DNA of 64,000 nucleotides from Bacillus sp. FJAT-29937 (lineage in GTDB: Bacteria > Bacillota > Bacilli > Bacillales > Cytobacillaceae). The position numbers were made by a program, and so were the translations under genes. The stretch spans positions 106,345 through 170,344 of the forward strand of contig NZ_LMAS01000008.1 of NCBI RefSeq assembly GCF_001509555.1, written 5' to 3'. The notes beneath the pieces are model-generated. The model searched no databases. It saw nothing but the letters and a program-made list of their open reading frames with translations, and was not told where the DNA came from. Positions within the stretch are counted from its first letter, which is position 1. Every line of letters begins with the position of its first letter. Of this stretch, positions 27,482 through 36,466 are shown piece after piece.

Positions 27482-27518
27482 AGAAAAGCACCAGCTTTAG
27501 TGGCTGGTGCTTTTCTAT
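27482..27518 (+). terminator. Rho-independent terminator
   Basis: A 13-bp stem GAAAAGCACCAGC/GCTGGTGCTTTTC with a short loop; the right arm supplies the T run on the plus strand and the left arm on the minus strand, so it may work for both directions. Confidence 0.85.
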
Positions 27519-27539
27519 TTACGGTTTAATAGGACCCGC

Positions 27540-28022
27540 TTATATAAAAACATGCAAAATCACAAATCCAAAAAATACAAAAGCCATCGTAAAATGAAAT
27601 TTTCTCCTTTTTCCTGATGCTTTCCACCTGCGTAATAAACCGCTAAATAACAAGATAATTAGGATCCCAATCGCTGCTGCTCCACTAACCGTTTTCGCTT
27701 TCCTAAGATCGGTAACGTATGCGGAAATCATCAATGCCGCATGAACGATGATTAATAGAGACGCAGTTATAGCGATTGGTATATGGTATCTCATCATTTT
27801 CTTTGAAATTTGTGCAAGCTTTACTTTAACATTTCGAATTTTACTTTTCCGAATTAGGAGAAAGACGAAATACATATTGATGTTAATTAAGAATAAAATA
27901 AATGCTGCTTGTGCTATGATTTTTCCTATTAAAATATAATTTGAATCATATCCTTGGTATAAGCTCCACAGAACAATGAGGAGGACAGTAATGATATTAA
28001 TGGTCAGCCATCTGGTGATCAT
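27540..28022 (-). CDS. Four-helix membrane protein, cytochrome b561-like outline
   Basis: The 160-residue product has about four hydrophobic segments. His residues fall inside helices at HIPIAITASLLIIVHAALM and KFHFTMAFVFFGFVILHVF, a spacing that could ligate heme as in small DUF4405/ferric-reductase-like proteins. Start at 28022 has GGAGGG 6 bases upstream; an ATG at 28037 is inside the ribosome site. No redox partner is next to it. Heme binding is a guess from pattern only. Confidence 0.65.
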   Translation of the reverse strand: MITRWLTINIITVLLIVLWSLYQGYDSNYILIGKIIAQAAFILFLININMYFVFLLIRKSKIRNVKVKLAQISKKMMRYHIPIAITASLLIIVHAALMISAYVTDLRKAKTVSGAAAIGILIILLFSGLLRRWKASGKRRKFHFTMAFVFFGFVILHVFI

Positions 28023-28094
28023 ATAAACCCTCCTCACTTTAGTAGAAAAAGAATGAGCAGACGAAACATCTATTTCTAAGGAGCCTGTGCTTTT

Positions 28095-28823
28095 TCATTT
28101 ATAAGCAACTCCAATTAATGCAGGGGATTCAGTTGTATATTCCGATCCTTTAAAATCTCCAAATAACTGAACTCGTCTAAAACCAGCCATTTTTAGACTC
28201 TCATTGAGCTCATTTGAAGTTAACGGATACAGCTCGACACTATTTGAGAAGGTCTGAATGCCAGCAGCCTTATTGATCGCAAGTGTTCCGTTGAATTTAA
28301 TTTTATTTTCAGAGTGGTCATATGTTCTCTTAAATGTAACTCCCTTATTCGGCAATTCAATAAGCGGCAAATCTGTAATATGTTGTTGAAGGATGCGATC
28401 ATAATTTACGATTTGAATAGTCAATACGCCGTCTTCGGACAGGACATTCCATATTTTCTTCAAGGTTAGACTTATCCCTGCAAATGAATCTAAATGTACA
28501 ATGGAGTTTCCGATACAAATGGCAGCATCAAATGATTGATCATGAAAGTGATCTATGTTTCTCATATCTAATTTTAATGCCGATAAATTCAGATTATGAT
28601 CCATTCGCTTTTTTTTAATTTTTTCGACCATCTTTTCATCTAGGTCAACGGCTGTTACATGATAGCCGGCTTTCGCTAATTCAATCGCTTGGTTGCCTGC
28701 TCCGGCAGCAATATCTAATAGTTTGATTTTACCGTTAGTGGCGGTTTTAATAAATTCTATTTGAGCTGGATTACTGGGAAATAAATCATCATAATATTGA
28801 CTTAATATTTTATAAAAAGACAT
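28095..28823 (-). CDS. Class I SAM-dependent methyltransferase
   Basis: A 242-residue Rossmann methyltransferase: motif I LLDIAAGAGNQAIELA (about 34-49), acidic motif II VTAVDLDEKMV, and motif IV FDAAICIGNSIVHL (about 99-112). The remainder is a mixed alpha/beta substrate-binding part. It resembles small-molecule methyltransferases with no known substrate. GAGGTGG precedes the ATG. It is adjacent on the minus strand to the thiamine-type operon but separated by 119 bases, with no sign of joint control. Confidence 0.85.
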   Translation of the reverse strand: MSFYKILSQYYDDLFPSNPAQIEFIKTATNGKIKLLDIAAGAGNQAIELAKAGYHVTAVDLDEKMVEKIKKKRMDHNLNLSALKLDMRNIDHFHDQSFDAAICIGNSIVHLDSFAGISLTLKKIWNVLSEDGVLTIQIVNYDRILQQHITDLPLIELPNKGVTFKRTYDHSENKIKFNGTLAINKAAGIQTFSNSVELYPLTSNELNESLKMAGFRRVQLFGDFKGSEYTTESPALIGVAYK

Positions 28824-28941
28824 CTCTTATCCACCTCATTTTTATACTTTCAATGCAAATTATACCTGATGTAAAAGATAAATCTAATGATGGAAATCAC
28901 AGTGGATAATGATCCCTGCTTAGAGCCGCCCAATCAACTCA

Positions 28942-29724
28942 CTATTCGCTCTCACTCTTCAAACGATAAAATCCAACTGTATTTTCTCTAACAATAGAAT
29001 ACACTTCAGTAATCGGCATTCGCTTTAATCTAGCAATTTCCTCAAGTGATTTATGCATCATTTGTGGGTGGGTCTGCATACCTGTAAAAGGGCCTTCGAA
29101 TGGCCAAGGGCCATCGGTTTCAACCATGATTTGCTCGAGTGGATATTTTTTGACAAGCTCCTTAATATCGTTTTCATAGAGTACATCAGGTGTGATGGAT
29201 ATGAAGTAGCCATTCTGAATCATCCGGTTAATCGTAAGCTCATCCCCCTTAAACCAATGGAAATGCGCTTTTGAAATCGAGTGCTTTTCAAGAAGGTCAC
29301 ATACTATTTTTGCGTCTTCGTATACAGCATGAAGCACAAGCGGCTTTTGCCATTCTTTCGCCTTGATAGTCATTTCTTCTAACAATTCAAGATAAGGTTC
29401 GAGTAGAAGATCCTGTTCTTGACGTAAGTAATAGGGGAGCCCGACTTCGCCTACAGCAATCATTTCGCTTTGATGACGGCCCATCCAATTGATAAGTTCG
29501 ACCAACTCTTTTTCATTTGGAAGCTGCTGCTCGGGATGATAGCCGTAAGCTGGGTATACCTGTTGAAAAAGTGAAGCAATTTTGTGCGTAATTTGGCACG
29601 ACTTCAAGTCAAATGAAACAGCAATGAGGGCCTCAACGAAAGGGTCACCTTCAATAATGCGGCTTAATTCTTGTTTATTGTATTGATCCAGATGAATATG
29701 CGAATCAATAATTTTCTTCATCAT
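28942..29724 (-). CDS. TatD-family metal hydrolase, last gene of THI operon
   Basis: A 260-residue TIM-barrel TatD-type hydrolase: N-terminal IIDSHIHLDQY (HxH metal site), YPAYGYHPEQ, AVGEVGLPYY, LVLHAVYEDA, AHFHWFKG and ETDGPWPFEG supply the usual metal ligands. TatD proteins are DNases or amidohydrolases. It begins 3 bases before the end of the thiZ stop region, with GGAGTGAG upstream, so it belongs to the operon. A role on a thiamine breakdown product is an inference from position. Confidence 0.82.
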   Translation of the reverse strand: MMKKIIDSHIHLDQYNKQELSRIIEGDPFVEALIAVSFDLKSCQITHKIASLFQQVYPAYGYHPEQQLPNEKELVELINWMGRHQSEMIAVGEVGLPYYLRQEQDLLLEPYLELLEEMTIKAKEWQKPLVLHAVYEDAKIVCDLLEKHSISKAHFHWFKGDELTINRMIQNGYFISITPDVLYENDIKELVKKYPLEQIMVETDGPWPFEGPFTGMQTHPQMMHKSLEEIARLKRMPITEVYSIVRENTVGFYRLKSESE

Positions 29725-29726
29725 AC

Positions 29727-30467
29727 TCACTCCATGAACGATTTCAGTTCGTAATAGATTTTCCGTTTCCATTGTAAAAAATTGTCCTCCAACAAAAGTT
29801 CTTCCTTACGCGGTCTAGCAAAAGGAATGACAAACTCAGCTGCAATAGTTGCAGGCTTGTTGGAAAGAATCACAATCCGATCGGATAAAAACAAAGCTTC
29901 CTCAAGATTATGGGTGACAAATAGAACAGTTCGGCGATTATTTTCCCAGATGGATAATAGCCATTTTTGCATGTCCAGTCTTGTCAGTTCATCTAAAGCT
30001 GAAAACGGTTCATCAAGCAAAATGATGGGCTGTGGACTAAGCAAAGCTCGAATAAAGGATACCCGCTGTTTCATGCCGCCGGAAAGCTCCTGAGGATAAG
30101 AATAGGTATATTGGGCTAACCCGGCTTTTTCAATCATCTCTAGAGCTGTGCTAGTGTCCTTTGCGCCTTTTAGCTCTTGACCAAGAAGAACGTTTTGTAA
30201 GACGGTTCTCCACGGAAGCAAGCTAGAGGATTGCGGCATATAGCTGACTGCACCTGTTTGGCTGTTGATATTTTCACCCTTTAGTGTAATCGTCCCTTCA
30301 TCTGGAGCAAGGATGCCGCCAATGAGCGAAAAGAGCGTACTTTTTCCACTGCCTGAAGGACCGAGAATGGAAACAAACTCGCCATCATTTACTTGTAAAT
30401 TAAGATGTTTAATAATTTCTGCATCTGCAAATTTTTTCGAAATATCTTGTATTGTTAAAACACTCAT
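29727..30467 (-). CDS. thiZ: ABC transporter ATPase, thiamine-precursor type
   Basis: A 246-residue NitT/TauT-type ABC ATPase: Walker A GPSGSGKST (36-44), signature LSGGMKQR, Walker B IILLDEPFSALD and LFVTHNLEEAL. The start at 30467 has AAGGAGC 9 bases upstream; an earlier in-frame ATG at 30512 lies well inside thiX. Coupled to thiX (stop at 30469). With ThiX and ThiY it forms the importer of formylaminopyrimidine or hydroxymethylpyrimidine described for Bacillus. Confidence 0.9.
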   Translation of the reverse strand: MSVLTIQDISKKFADAEIIKHLNLQVNDGEFVSILGPSGSGKSTLFSLIGGILAPDEGTITLKGENINSQTGAVSYMPQSSSLLPWRTVLQNVLLGQELKGAKDTSTALEMIEKAGLAQYTYSYPQELSGGMKQRVSFIRALLSPQPIILLDEPFSALDELTRLDMQKWLLSIWENNRRTVLFVTHNLEEALFLSDRIVILSNKPATIAAEFVIPFARPRKEELLLEDNFLQWKRKIYYELKSFME

Positions 30468-30468
30468 T

Positions 30469-31230
30469 TTAGTTTGCTCCTTTTGACTGCCAGCGGATAA
30501 GAAGACGTTCAATCAAAACGATTGCAGCAAAGAATAATAGACTTAACGCCATGATGGCAAAGATGGCAACAAACACACGATCTGTTCGGAATGAGGAAGA
30601 AGCTAAAGTCATATACACACCAATGCCTGATTTTGCCCCAAGCCATTCGGAAATAACGGCGCCCATGATGCTATAAGTGGCAGAGATTTTTATTCCTGAA
30701 AAAATGGTGGGAAGAGCATGTGGAAGTTCCAGCTTCCAAAACAACTGGCTCTTCGTTGCGCCAGCCATTCTCATGTAATGCTTTAAGTCAGCTGATGTTT
30801 GTTTAAACCCATCAAGTGCTGCAATCGTCACTGGGAAAAAACAAACAAGGGTAATGACTATCATTTTTGGCAAAATTCCAAAACCAAACCAGATGACTAA
30901 TAATGGTGCTAGAACGATCACGGGAATATTTTGCGAAAGAATGAGAAGCGGATAAACGGCTTCTCGAACAAACGGCAGTAGATAGAGCAAAATAGCGGCG
31001 AAAAGCCCGATCCCGACACCGATCGCAAATCCTGTAACCCCAAGCTTTATCGTTGAAAGCAAATGTTCGAAAAATCCTGTAAAGCCTGTAATCGCTTCAT
31101 TCATAATGGATGAGGGAGCAGGAAGCAGCCATTCTGGAATATCGGCTTTTTTAACGATCATTTCCCAAATGAAAAAGAAGAGAAGGAGAACGAAAACCGA
31201 TCTCCACCCCTTTAAACGATTTATTTTCAT
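30469..31230 (-). CDS. thiX: ABC transporter permease, thiamine-precursor type
   Basis: A 253-residue six-helix permease. The EAA loop GFKQTSADLKHYMRMAGATK and the SATYSIMGAVISEWLGAKSGIG block are typical of NitT/TauT/ThiX permeases. The ATG at 31230 overlaps the preceding stop by one base (TAATG), with GGAGAAG upstream. Membrane partner of ThiZ. Confidence 0.92.
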   Translation of the reverse strand: MKINRLKGWRSVFVLLLFFFIWEMIVKKADIPEWLLPAPSSIMNEAITGFTGFFEHLLSTIKLGVTGFAIGVGIGLFAAILLYLLPFVREAVYPLLILSQNIPVIVLAPLLVIWFGFGILPKMIVITLVCFFPVTIAALDGFKQTSADLKHYMRMAGATKSQLFWKLELPHALPTIFSGIKISATYSIMGAVISEWLGAKSGIGVYMTLASSSFRTDRVFVAIFAIMALSLLFFAAIVLIERLLIRWQSKGAN

Positions 31231-31520
31231 TATCGATACTTCTCCGTTAACTGATTCATGGCTATGCCTGTAGGCTGATATAAAATTTTCACTTGAGAAA
31301 TGACGTTTTTGCTGCCCATTTCAATCATTCGTTCATTCATTTTTTTGATCACATCAAATAGTTTAGAAAGCTCACCTTCCATCGTTGTTTCTAACGGATG
31401 GACTTCATAAGTGACTCCTGATTCTTCAATAATATTAATCGCTTCATCTACATATGGAATGACGTCTTCTCCATTTTTTGTTTTCGGTATAATTTGAATG
31501 CTAACTAATGAATTGTTCAT
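31230..31520 (-). CDS. MTH1187/YqgV-type thiamine-binding protein
   Basis: A 96-residue ferredoxin-fold protein: SLVSIQIIPKTKNGEDVIPYVD at the N-terminus, GVTYEVHPLETTMEGELSKLFDVI in the middle, and VISQVKILYQPTG. This is the MTH1187/YkoF-like family, members of which bind thiamine or HMP. In B. subtilis YkoF belongs to a THI-box transport operon. It lies between thiY and thiX, coupled on both sides; GGGGA precedes the ATG. Probably a cytoplasmic binding or sensing subunit of this importer. Confidence 0.85.
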   Translation of the reverse strand: MNNSLVSIQIIPKTKNGEDVIPYVDEAINIIEESGVTYEVHPLETTMEGELSKLFDVIKKMNERMIEMGSKNVISQVKILYQPTGIAMNQLTEKYR

Positions 31521-31533
31521 TTTGCAAGTCCCC

Positions 31534-32532
31534 TTACTGTGGTAAATAATCGTTTGTAAAAGCTTTTTCCGCCTCTAGCTCATTATCTAATAAGTCATTT
31601 TCATACATCCAGCTTGCATAGTTTTCCCAAACTTCAAGTTTCTGTTCACCCCATCTTGGCGCAACGTCTTGATATTTTGATGCCAGCCACTCTTGGCTTT
31701 TCTTCACAAGCTCTTGATCAAGGTCAGGTGCTGCTTTTAATAAACTATCTGCTGCTTCAGATGGGTTATCGATTGCAAACTTGTAGCCTTTCGAAACTGC
31801 CTTCAAAAATTTCTTCACTTGTTCCGGATTAGATTGAAGCTTCTTTTCATTTGTTGCAAGAACTGGTGTATAGTAATCGAGCTTCTCACTATAATCGGTT
31901 AAATAGATCATATTAATCTTTTCGCCGCGAATTTCCGCTTCAATGCCTGTCCAGCCGTAATAAATCCATGCAAAATCAATATCTCGTTTTACAGCTGTAA
32001 AAAAGTCTGTATCCCCCATATTTACAATGGAAACATCTTCTACATTGGCATTTTCGGTTTGCATCAATGAAGTAATGACTGATTTTTCAACTGGAGCACC
32101 CCAGCCCCCGTATGTTTTTCCAGCAAAATCCTTTGGTGAAGTAATATTTTTCTCCGCTGGGGAGGCGAATCCAGACGTATTATGCTGGATTACTGCCGCG
32201 ATTGAAACTAAAGGCACCCCTTGAACACGTGCTTGTGTAATGCTTTCTTGATAGCTGACACCAAAATCGGCTTTTCCAGAAGCAACTAGCTGATCGGCTC
32301 CCGCTTCACCGGGCATAATAATTTCCACGTCCAAGCCTTCTTCTTTAAAGTAATCTTTATCCTGTGCCACATATAAACCGGTGTGATTCGTATTCGGTGT
32401 CCAATCAAGCACAACTGTTACTTTTTCATTTTTTTCTTGTTGGTCCTTCGTTGAATCAGTGGATTCCTTTCCTCCAGCACATCCCGCGAGAAGCAAGGTA
32501 GTCATCATTGTTGCAATCAACCATTTCATCAT
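31534..32532 (-). CDS. thiY: Pyrimidine-precursor-binding lipoprotein
   Basis: A 332-residue lipoprotein: WLIATMMTTLLLAGC signal with lipobox LAGC, then VTVVLDWTPNTNHTGLYVAQ, GLDVEIIMPGEAGAD, FGVSYQESITQAR and FAWIYYGWTGIEAE, which match ThiY/Thi5-like NMT1 proteins that bind formylaminopyrimidine. The start at 32532 has GGAGG 7 bases upstream. First gene after a THI-box leader, so expressed when thiamine pyrophosphate is low. Confidence 0.92.
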   Translation of the reverse strand: MMKWLIATMMTTLLLAGCAGGKESTDSTKDQQEKNEKVTVVLDWTPNTNHTGLYVAQDKDYFKEEGLDVEIIMPGEAGADQLVASGKADFGVSYQESITQARVQGVPLVSIAAVIQHNTSGFASPAEKNITSPKDFAGKTYGGWGAPVEKSVITSLMQTENANVEDVSIVNMGDTDFFTAVKRDIDFAWIYYGWTGIEAEIRGEKINMIYLTDYSEKLDYYTPVLATNEKKLQSNPEQVKKFLKAVSKGYKFAIDNPSEAADSLLKAAPDLDQELVKKSQEWLASKYQDVAPRWGEQKLEVWENYASWMYENDLLDNELEAEKAFTNDYLPQ

Positions 32533-32635
32533 TTTTTTCCTCCAAAGCATTCATGATAGTTTCCAGAAAAAATAAAAAACACCCGGATGAGAACCCGCGC
32601 GTACATGAACAAACATATCTATTCTTCATTCGAAT

Positions 32636-32725
32636 ATGTTTCCTCCGCTGGTATTAACCAGATCAGGTTCAAAGGGTCAGCACCTCACAGGTACAGTCTC
32701 AACCGGTCACACCGGTTCCCCCACA
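32636..32725 (-). ncRNA. TPP riboswitch (THI box)
   Basis: On the minus strand the conserved 3' half reads TGCTGACCCTTTGAACCTG, then ATCTGGTTAATACCAGCGGAG, the hallmark of the THI element; the 5' half has GTGGGGGAACCGGTGTGACC. The gene start is 100 bases downstream. I could not draw a convincing terminator there: an AAACATAT/ATATGTTT pair is visible next to the aptamer and a T run lies at about 32570, so mechanism is open. Confidence 0.95.
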
Positions 32726-32999
32726 ATTCTAATGCTATTTATTTTTTCAGATACTTTATTATATCAAATAAAAGAGAGGGAAGTAGCATAATTTAATAAT
32801 CTTATTAGTAAGTTCCCTTTTTTCTGAAAAGCTATATTCCTATAATTGTATGAATGACAATTAAATACATCAAACATGCTGTTGTTATTCAATACCAAGA
32901 GTACTATTCTAATAGAAAAAAGCTATCCAGTAAGTCTGATTCGAAAAAAACAGACTTTCCGGATAGCTTCAAATTCATGAAATCAGGAAGACGAGTGGT

Positions 33000-34187
33000 T
33001 TATAGCCTTTGGAAAGATGAATAGGAATTCGTATTTTCTCTTGTTATAGCTGGTCTTGTCAAAGAAAAGACTACACATAATAAAGCGATGATGACAATAC
33101 CGCTTCCAAACCAAGCTGTACTAGTAACAGAACCAGTTTGGTTTAACACTAGGCCGCCAATAGCTGATCCAAGTGAGATACCGATTTGTATGGCGGAATT
33201 ATTAAAGCTTTGTTGTATGTCGGACGTCTCTGGGTCGATTTGAATCAAATAGCTTTGCTGGGGTGGTGCCAAACTCCAACTTAATGCACCCCATACCATC
33301 ATCATTGGAATGAATAGGAAAATTGAAAAGGTTGTTAACGGCAATAAGCATAAACAAATCGCAAAAGCACTGATAACAATAATCATGCTTTTGTGTGTAC
33401 CAATCCGATCCGAAAGTGTTCCACCGAATGCTCCGCCACCAACTGCTGCAATACCAAACATGAAATAGCAAATACTAATCCAATAGGAATTAAGATGAAG
33501 ATTCGTTTCCAAAAAAGGGGTAAAATAGGCATAAACCGTATAATGTCCCGCCAGCATAAACACTGTAGAAAGATGGGCACTGCCTATTTTCGCACTTCCT
33601 ACTGCCTTTAATTGCTGGGAAAGCGGAACTGTTTTTTCTCCAGGAATACGCTCCAAAAGTAATGCAACAAGCACCATTGATCCAATTGATAGCACCGCGA
33701 TTCCAAGGAATATGACGCGCCATCCAAATATGTTTGATAATAGGATTCCTAATGGTACACCTAACACGATGGACGAACTTAAGCCCATATATATAAGCCC
33801 AACAGCCTTCGCCCGGTTAGCCGACATTACAACTTTAGTAGCCATAGTTAAGGAAAGTACAACGACAAGTGCCGTACTAGCGGCAGTTAAAACTCTGGCC
33901 ATCATCATATAGGTGAAATTTGGACTAAAATATGTCATGACATTTCCGAGGAAAAAAATCAATAACGAAGCAAGATACAATTTTTTGCGTTCGATTTTGC
34001 TTGTTAACACAAGTAAAACAGGTCCAGCTATGGCATATATTAGCGCATACACTGTAATTAATTGTCCGGCAGAGCTTAATGAAATGTTTAAATCTTCGGC
34101 AATTGTCGGCAATATCCCGCCAACGATCAATTCAACCAATCCAACCGCGACAGTTGATAATGCTAGAATAAAAACTTTTAAATTCAT
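33000..34187 (-). CDS. pbuE: Purine efflux pump, PbuE orthologue (MFS)
   Basis: A 395-residue, 12-helix major facilitator. The N-terminus with [20 protein letters not shown], the loop [30 protein letters not shown] and [14 protein letters not shown] are close to B. subtilis PbuE, which exports hypoxanthine, adenine and related bases. AAAGGAC lies 11 bases before the ATG. A purine riboswitch with terminator is directly upstream, as for B. subtilis pbuE. It is monocistronic. Confidence 0.92.
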   Translation of the reverse strand: MNLKVFILALSTVAVGLVELIVGGILPTIAEDLNISLSSAGQLITVYALIYAIAGPVLLVLTSKIERKKLYLASLLIFFLGNVMTYFSPNFTYMMMARVLTAASTALVVVLSLTMATKVVMSANRAKAVGLIYMGLSSSIVLGVPLGILLSNIFGWRVIFLGIAVLSIGSMVLVALLLERIPGEKTVPLSQQLKAVGSAKIGSAHLSTVFMLAGHYTVYAYFTPFLETNLHLNSYWISICYFMFGIAAVGGGAFGGTLSDRIGTHKSMIIVISAFAICLCLLPLTTFSIFLFIPMMMVWGALSWSLAPPQQSYLIQIDPETSDIQQSFNNSAIQIGISLGSAIGGLVLNQTGSVTSTAWFGSGIVIIALLCVVFSLTRPAITRENTNSYSSFQRL

Positions 34188-34252
34188 AATCTATTTAATG
34201 TCCTTTCTTAGCTGATATCAAAAGAAATAAGCTTTGAAGGTCTTTTCTGAAC

Positions 34253-34356
34253 AAAAAAAATCCTGACTACAGAAAACGAATAGTTTCATTTTCTGTAGTC
34301 AGGATTTTCTTGGTTCCTGGTAGAGACCCTCTAGCCATATTCTAGAAGTTATACAG
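34253..34356 (-). ncRNA. Purine riboswitch with overlapping terminator
   Basis: Aptamer (minus strand, 34356-34293): P1 CTGTA/TACAG, J1/2 TAAC, P2 TCTAG with loop AATATGG, J2/3 GTCTCTACC, P3 AGGA/TCCT and J3/1 GACTAC. The specificity base (C74 in the xpt numbering; plus-strand G at 34298) is C, the guanine/hypoxanthine type. The aptamer 3' half (34304-34289) is also the 5' arm of a 16-bp terminator whose other arm is 34276-34261, followed by eight U. Aptamer and terminator are exclusive, so ligand should turn pbuE on. Confidence 0.9.
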
Positions 34357-34445
34357 GTAATATATAATTTACTAGTGATCACTTTGAAGATTTTACTACT
34401 CCTTATTTTATTTATCAAGTGTAAAATTTTGAAAGTGTGAATAGA

Positions 34446-34483
34446 CTTGACCCTCAGTAAGTATTTTACTGGGGGTCAAGCTT
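34446..34483 (+). terminator. Hairpin at the cupin gene end
   Basis: CTTGACCCTCAGTAAGTATT pairs with the following ACTGGGGGTCAAG, then CTTTTTA on the plus strand. It lies right after the minus-strand cupin stop (34485). The T run favours the plus direction, where no gene ends, so it may act bidirectionally or as a boundary. Confidence 0.5.
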
Positions 34484-34484
34484 T

Positions 34485-35006
34485 TTATTCCGGAATTGTT
34501 TTATAAGCTAACTTCTTAATTATATTTTTATACGCAGGATACTTTGACAAAAGCTCGTCTTGTGTGAACAATTCAAAATCCTGAAATTCAAACCCTGGAG
34601 AAACCATACAGCCTACTAATGAGAAGGTATCTTCTTCCATAACAGACGATCCAAAAATAGCATTTTTCGGAACTAACGCTTGAGGAACTTCTCCTTTATC
34701 CAAATTTAATCCTAATTTAATCTCTTCATATTCTCCGTTTTCATGAATAATATGAATGGTTAAAGGGCTTCCGGCGTGATAATACCATAGCTCATCAGAT
34801 TTCAAGCGGTGAAAATGAGACACGTCATTAGATGTTAATAAAAAGTAAATACTTGTATAGAGCTTTCTCTTTCCCTCAAAATTCACTGTTAATTCTTGAT
34901 CAGAAGTTCTTTCACCAGATTGAAATGTACTTTTATAAAATCCGCCTTCTGGATGTGGTTCTAGTCCAAGTTTCGATACAAAATACTGTGCGTCACGATT
35001 GTTCAA
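34485..35006 (-). CDS. Cupin family protein (DUF985)
   Basis: The 173-residue product begins with the DUF985 pattern YFVSKLGLEPHPEGGFYK (about 8-25), then YFLLTSNDVSHFHRLKSDELWYYHAG (about 79-104) with the cupin HxH...E metal motif, and VGCMVSPGFEFQDFEL near the end. Cupin_5 proteins are mostly uncharacterised, some linked to sugar epimerase-like folds. A TTG start is used (35006) with GGGAGG 7 bases upstream. Confidence 0.85.
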   Translation of the reverse strand: MNNRDAQYFVSKLGLEPHPEGGFYKSTFQSGERTSDQELTVNFEGKRKLYTSIYFLLTSNDVSHFHRLKSDELWYYHAGSPLTIHIIHENGEYEEIKLGLNLDKGEVPQALVPKNAIFGSSVMEEDTFSLVGCMVSPGFEFQDFELFTQDELLSKYPAYKNIIKKLAYKTIPE

Positions 35007-35161
35007 GTAAATACCTCCCTAAAACATAGTTCTTAAAAGCTTACCAAACAAATCATCCTAAGACCATCGCAGTTAAACTAAATGAACCAGTGAAGTATAA
35101 CAATAAACATCTCACTAATAAAGTATTTTTATATAATAAAAAGTCCTGATATTTTAAAAGG

Positions 35162-36466
35162 CTATTTTATGATTAAGGGAATATTCACAGTCGCGGAGCC
35201 CTTTAAATACTTTTCGTAGCTATTGAAATAAATCCGAATCGGATTTGTTTTATTGCTTGTGTCAAATGTGTAGGTTGATTCAACCATGTTATTCACATTA
35301 CTCTGACTAGAACCATTAGTATCAACAGTTTCACCGTTCGCATCGACCGCTTGGAAAAACATTTGATAGAAATGATTTTCTTCTTTGGACTTATAGGTAG
35401 CACGAATTGTATTGTTACTTTCAATTCCGACATTTACATTTACATTGTCGGGAATATAGAGGACTTTCTTCTTTAGAAAATCGACTTCGATATAATCCTT
35501 TCCTTTTGGTAATGCCTGCACGTCATTGAGTTCCAACGTCAAGCTTTTGGGTTCTCTAAAATAGTTGCTTTGAAAGAAGAAAGCCGCTTCTTCGTCTCGC
35601 ATACCTCCAAAGCCTGATACTCCATTTGTAATTGTGCCCCATACTTCGCCTTTCTCATCCAATAAACGCATGCTTTTTATTTGCAAAATTTGCATGGTGT
35701 TTGCTGGATCGACTGCGATCTCAAGCTTTGCCCGAAGTGGAGAAATCCTCAGTGATTTTACGGTCAATTTTTGACCATCGATTTCTACAGTTTGATCCAA
35801 TTTGTAATTTTTACTTTTTGCGATATTCTTTTGCAAAGAAAAAGGGATGTTGAATGTTGTCTCATGTTCGTCTTTAAAGGTAATGGATAATTCGAAATTC
35901 GGATTTGTGAAATCGATATTTTTACTAGCGGTTACCTCTATAGTATCTTCTATATGATTTGTCGGCTCCTTGCCAAACCAACTATAAGTTATTCCAGCTT
36001 CTAGCCCTTTAGTATTTTGTTTAATCTCAACTTCCTTTGTGTGGAGGTCATGAATCTCGAAGGGAGCTTCAAGCTCATAGTTAATAATCATTCCTGATTC
36101 ATCTGCAATAATGCCGAGCAATGTAAATGTTAAATTATTCTTTGCTGCTGTTATATTAAGCTCTTCGTAATAATCATTTTTTAATATATCCTCAATTCCT
36201 TTGTCATAGGCAATCATCTCTACAAGCGGGGCAAAGCCTGGTATTTTTGCAACTGCTTGTGCAAAAGCTGGAGATACGCGAATCGTTGTAATAAAGATTA
36301 AGATAAGAGCGGCTGTAATTGCTAACGATCCTGTCCATTTTTTGCGGCTACGTCTTTCATTTTTTACTCTCTTTAAACCGTTTATCCTTGCATAGGAGAG
36401 TGCTTCTTTCGGAACTGGAATCGAATTTAGTTCATCTTTCAAAGCGGCATATTCTTTTTCATTCAT
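35162..36466 (-). CDS. DUF4179 membrane protein, probable anti-sigma factor
   Basis: A 434-residue protein with a cytoplasmic N-terminus of about 45 basic residues, one transmembrane helix (GSLAITAALILIFITTIRVSP) and a large extracytoplasmic DUF4179 domain. The region PAFAQAVAKIPGFAPLVEMI after the helix is typical of this family. It starts directly after the sigma factor stop (TAA then ATG), with GGAGGG upstream. That pairing suggests an anti-sigma factor sensing envelope signals. No zinc HxxxCxxC motif is visible, so the sequestration mode differs from ZAS proteins. Confidence 0.8.
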   Translation of the reverse strand: MNEKEYAALKDELNSIPVPKEALSYARINGLKRVKNERRSRKKWTGSLAITAALILIFITTIRVSPAFAQAVAKIPGFAPLVEMIAYDKGIEDILKNDYYEELNITAAKNNLTFTLLGIIADESGMIINYELEAPFEIHDLHTKEVEIKQNTKGLEAGITYSWFGKEPTNHIEDTIEVTASKNIDFTNPNFELSITFKDEHETTFNIPFSLQKNIAKSKNYKLDQTVEIDGQKLTVKSLRISPLRAKLEIAVDPANTMQILQIKSMRLLDEKGEVWGTITNGVSGFGGMRDEEAAFFFQSNYFREPKSLTLELNDVQALPKGKDYIEVDFLKKKVLYIPDNVNVNVGIESNNTIRATYKSKEENHFYQMFFQAVDANGETVDTNGSSQSNVNNMVESTYTFDTSNKTNPIRIYFNSYEKYLKGSATVNIPLIIK

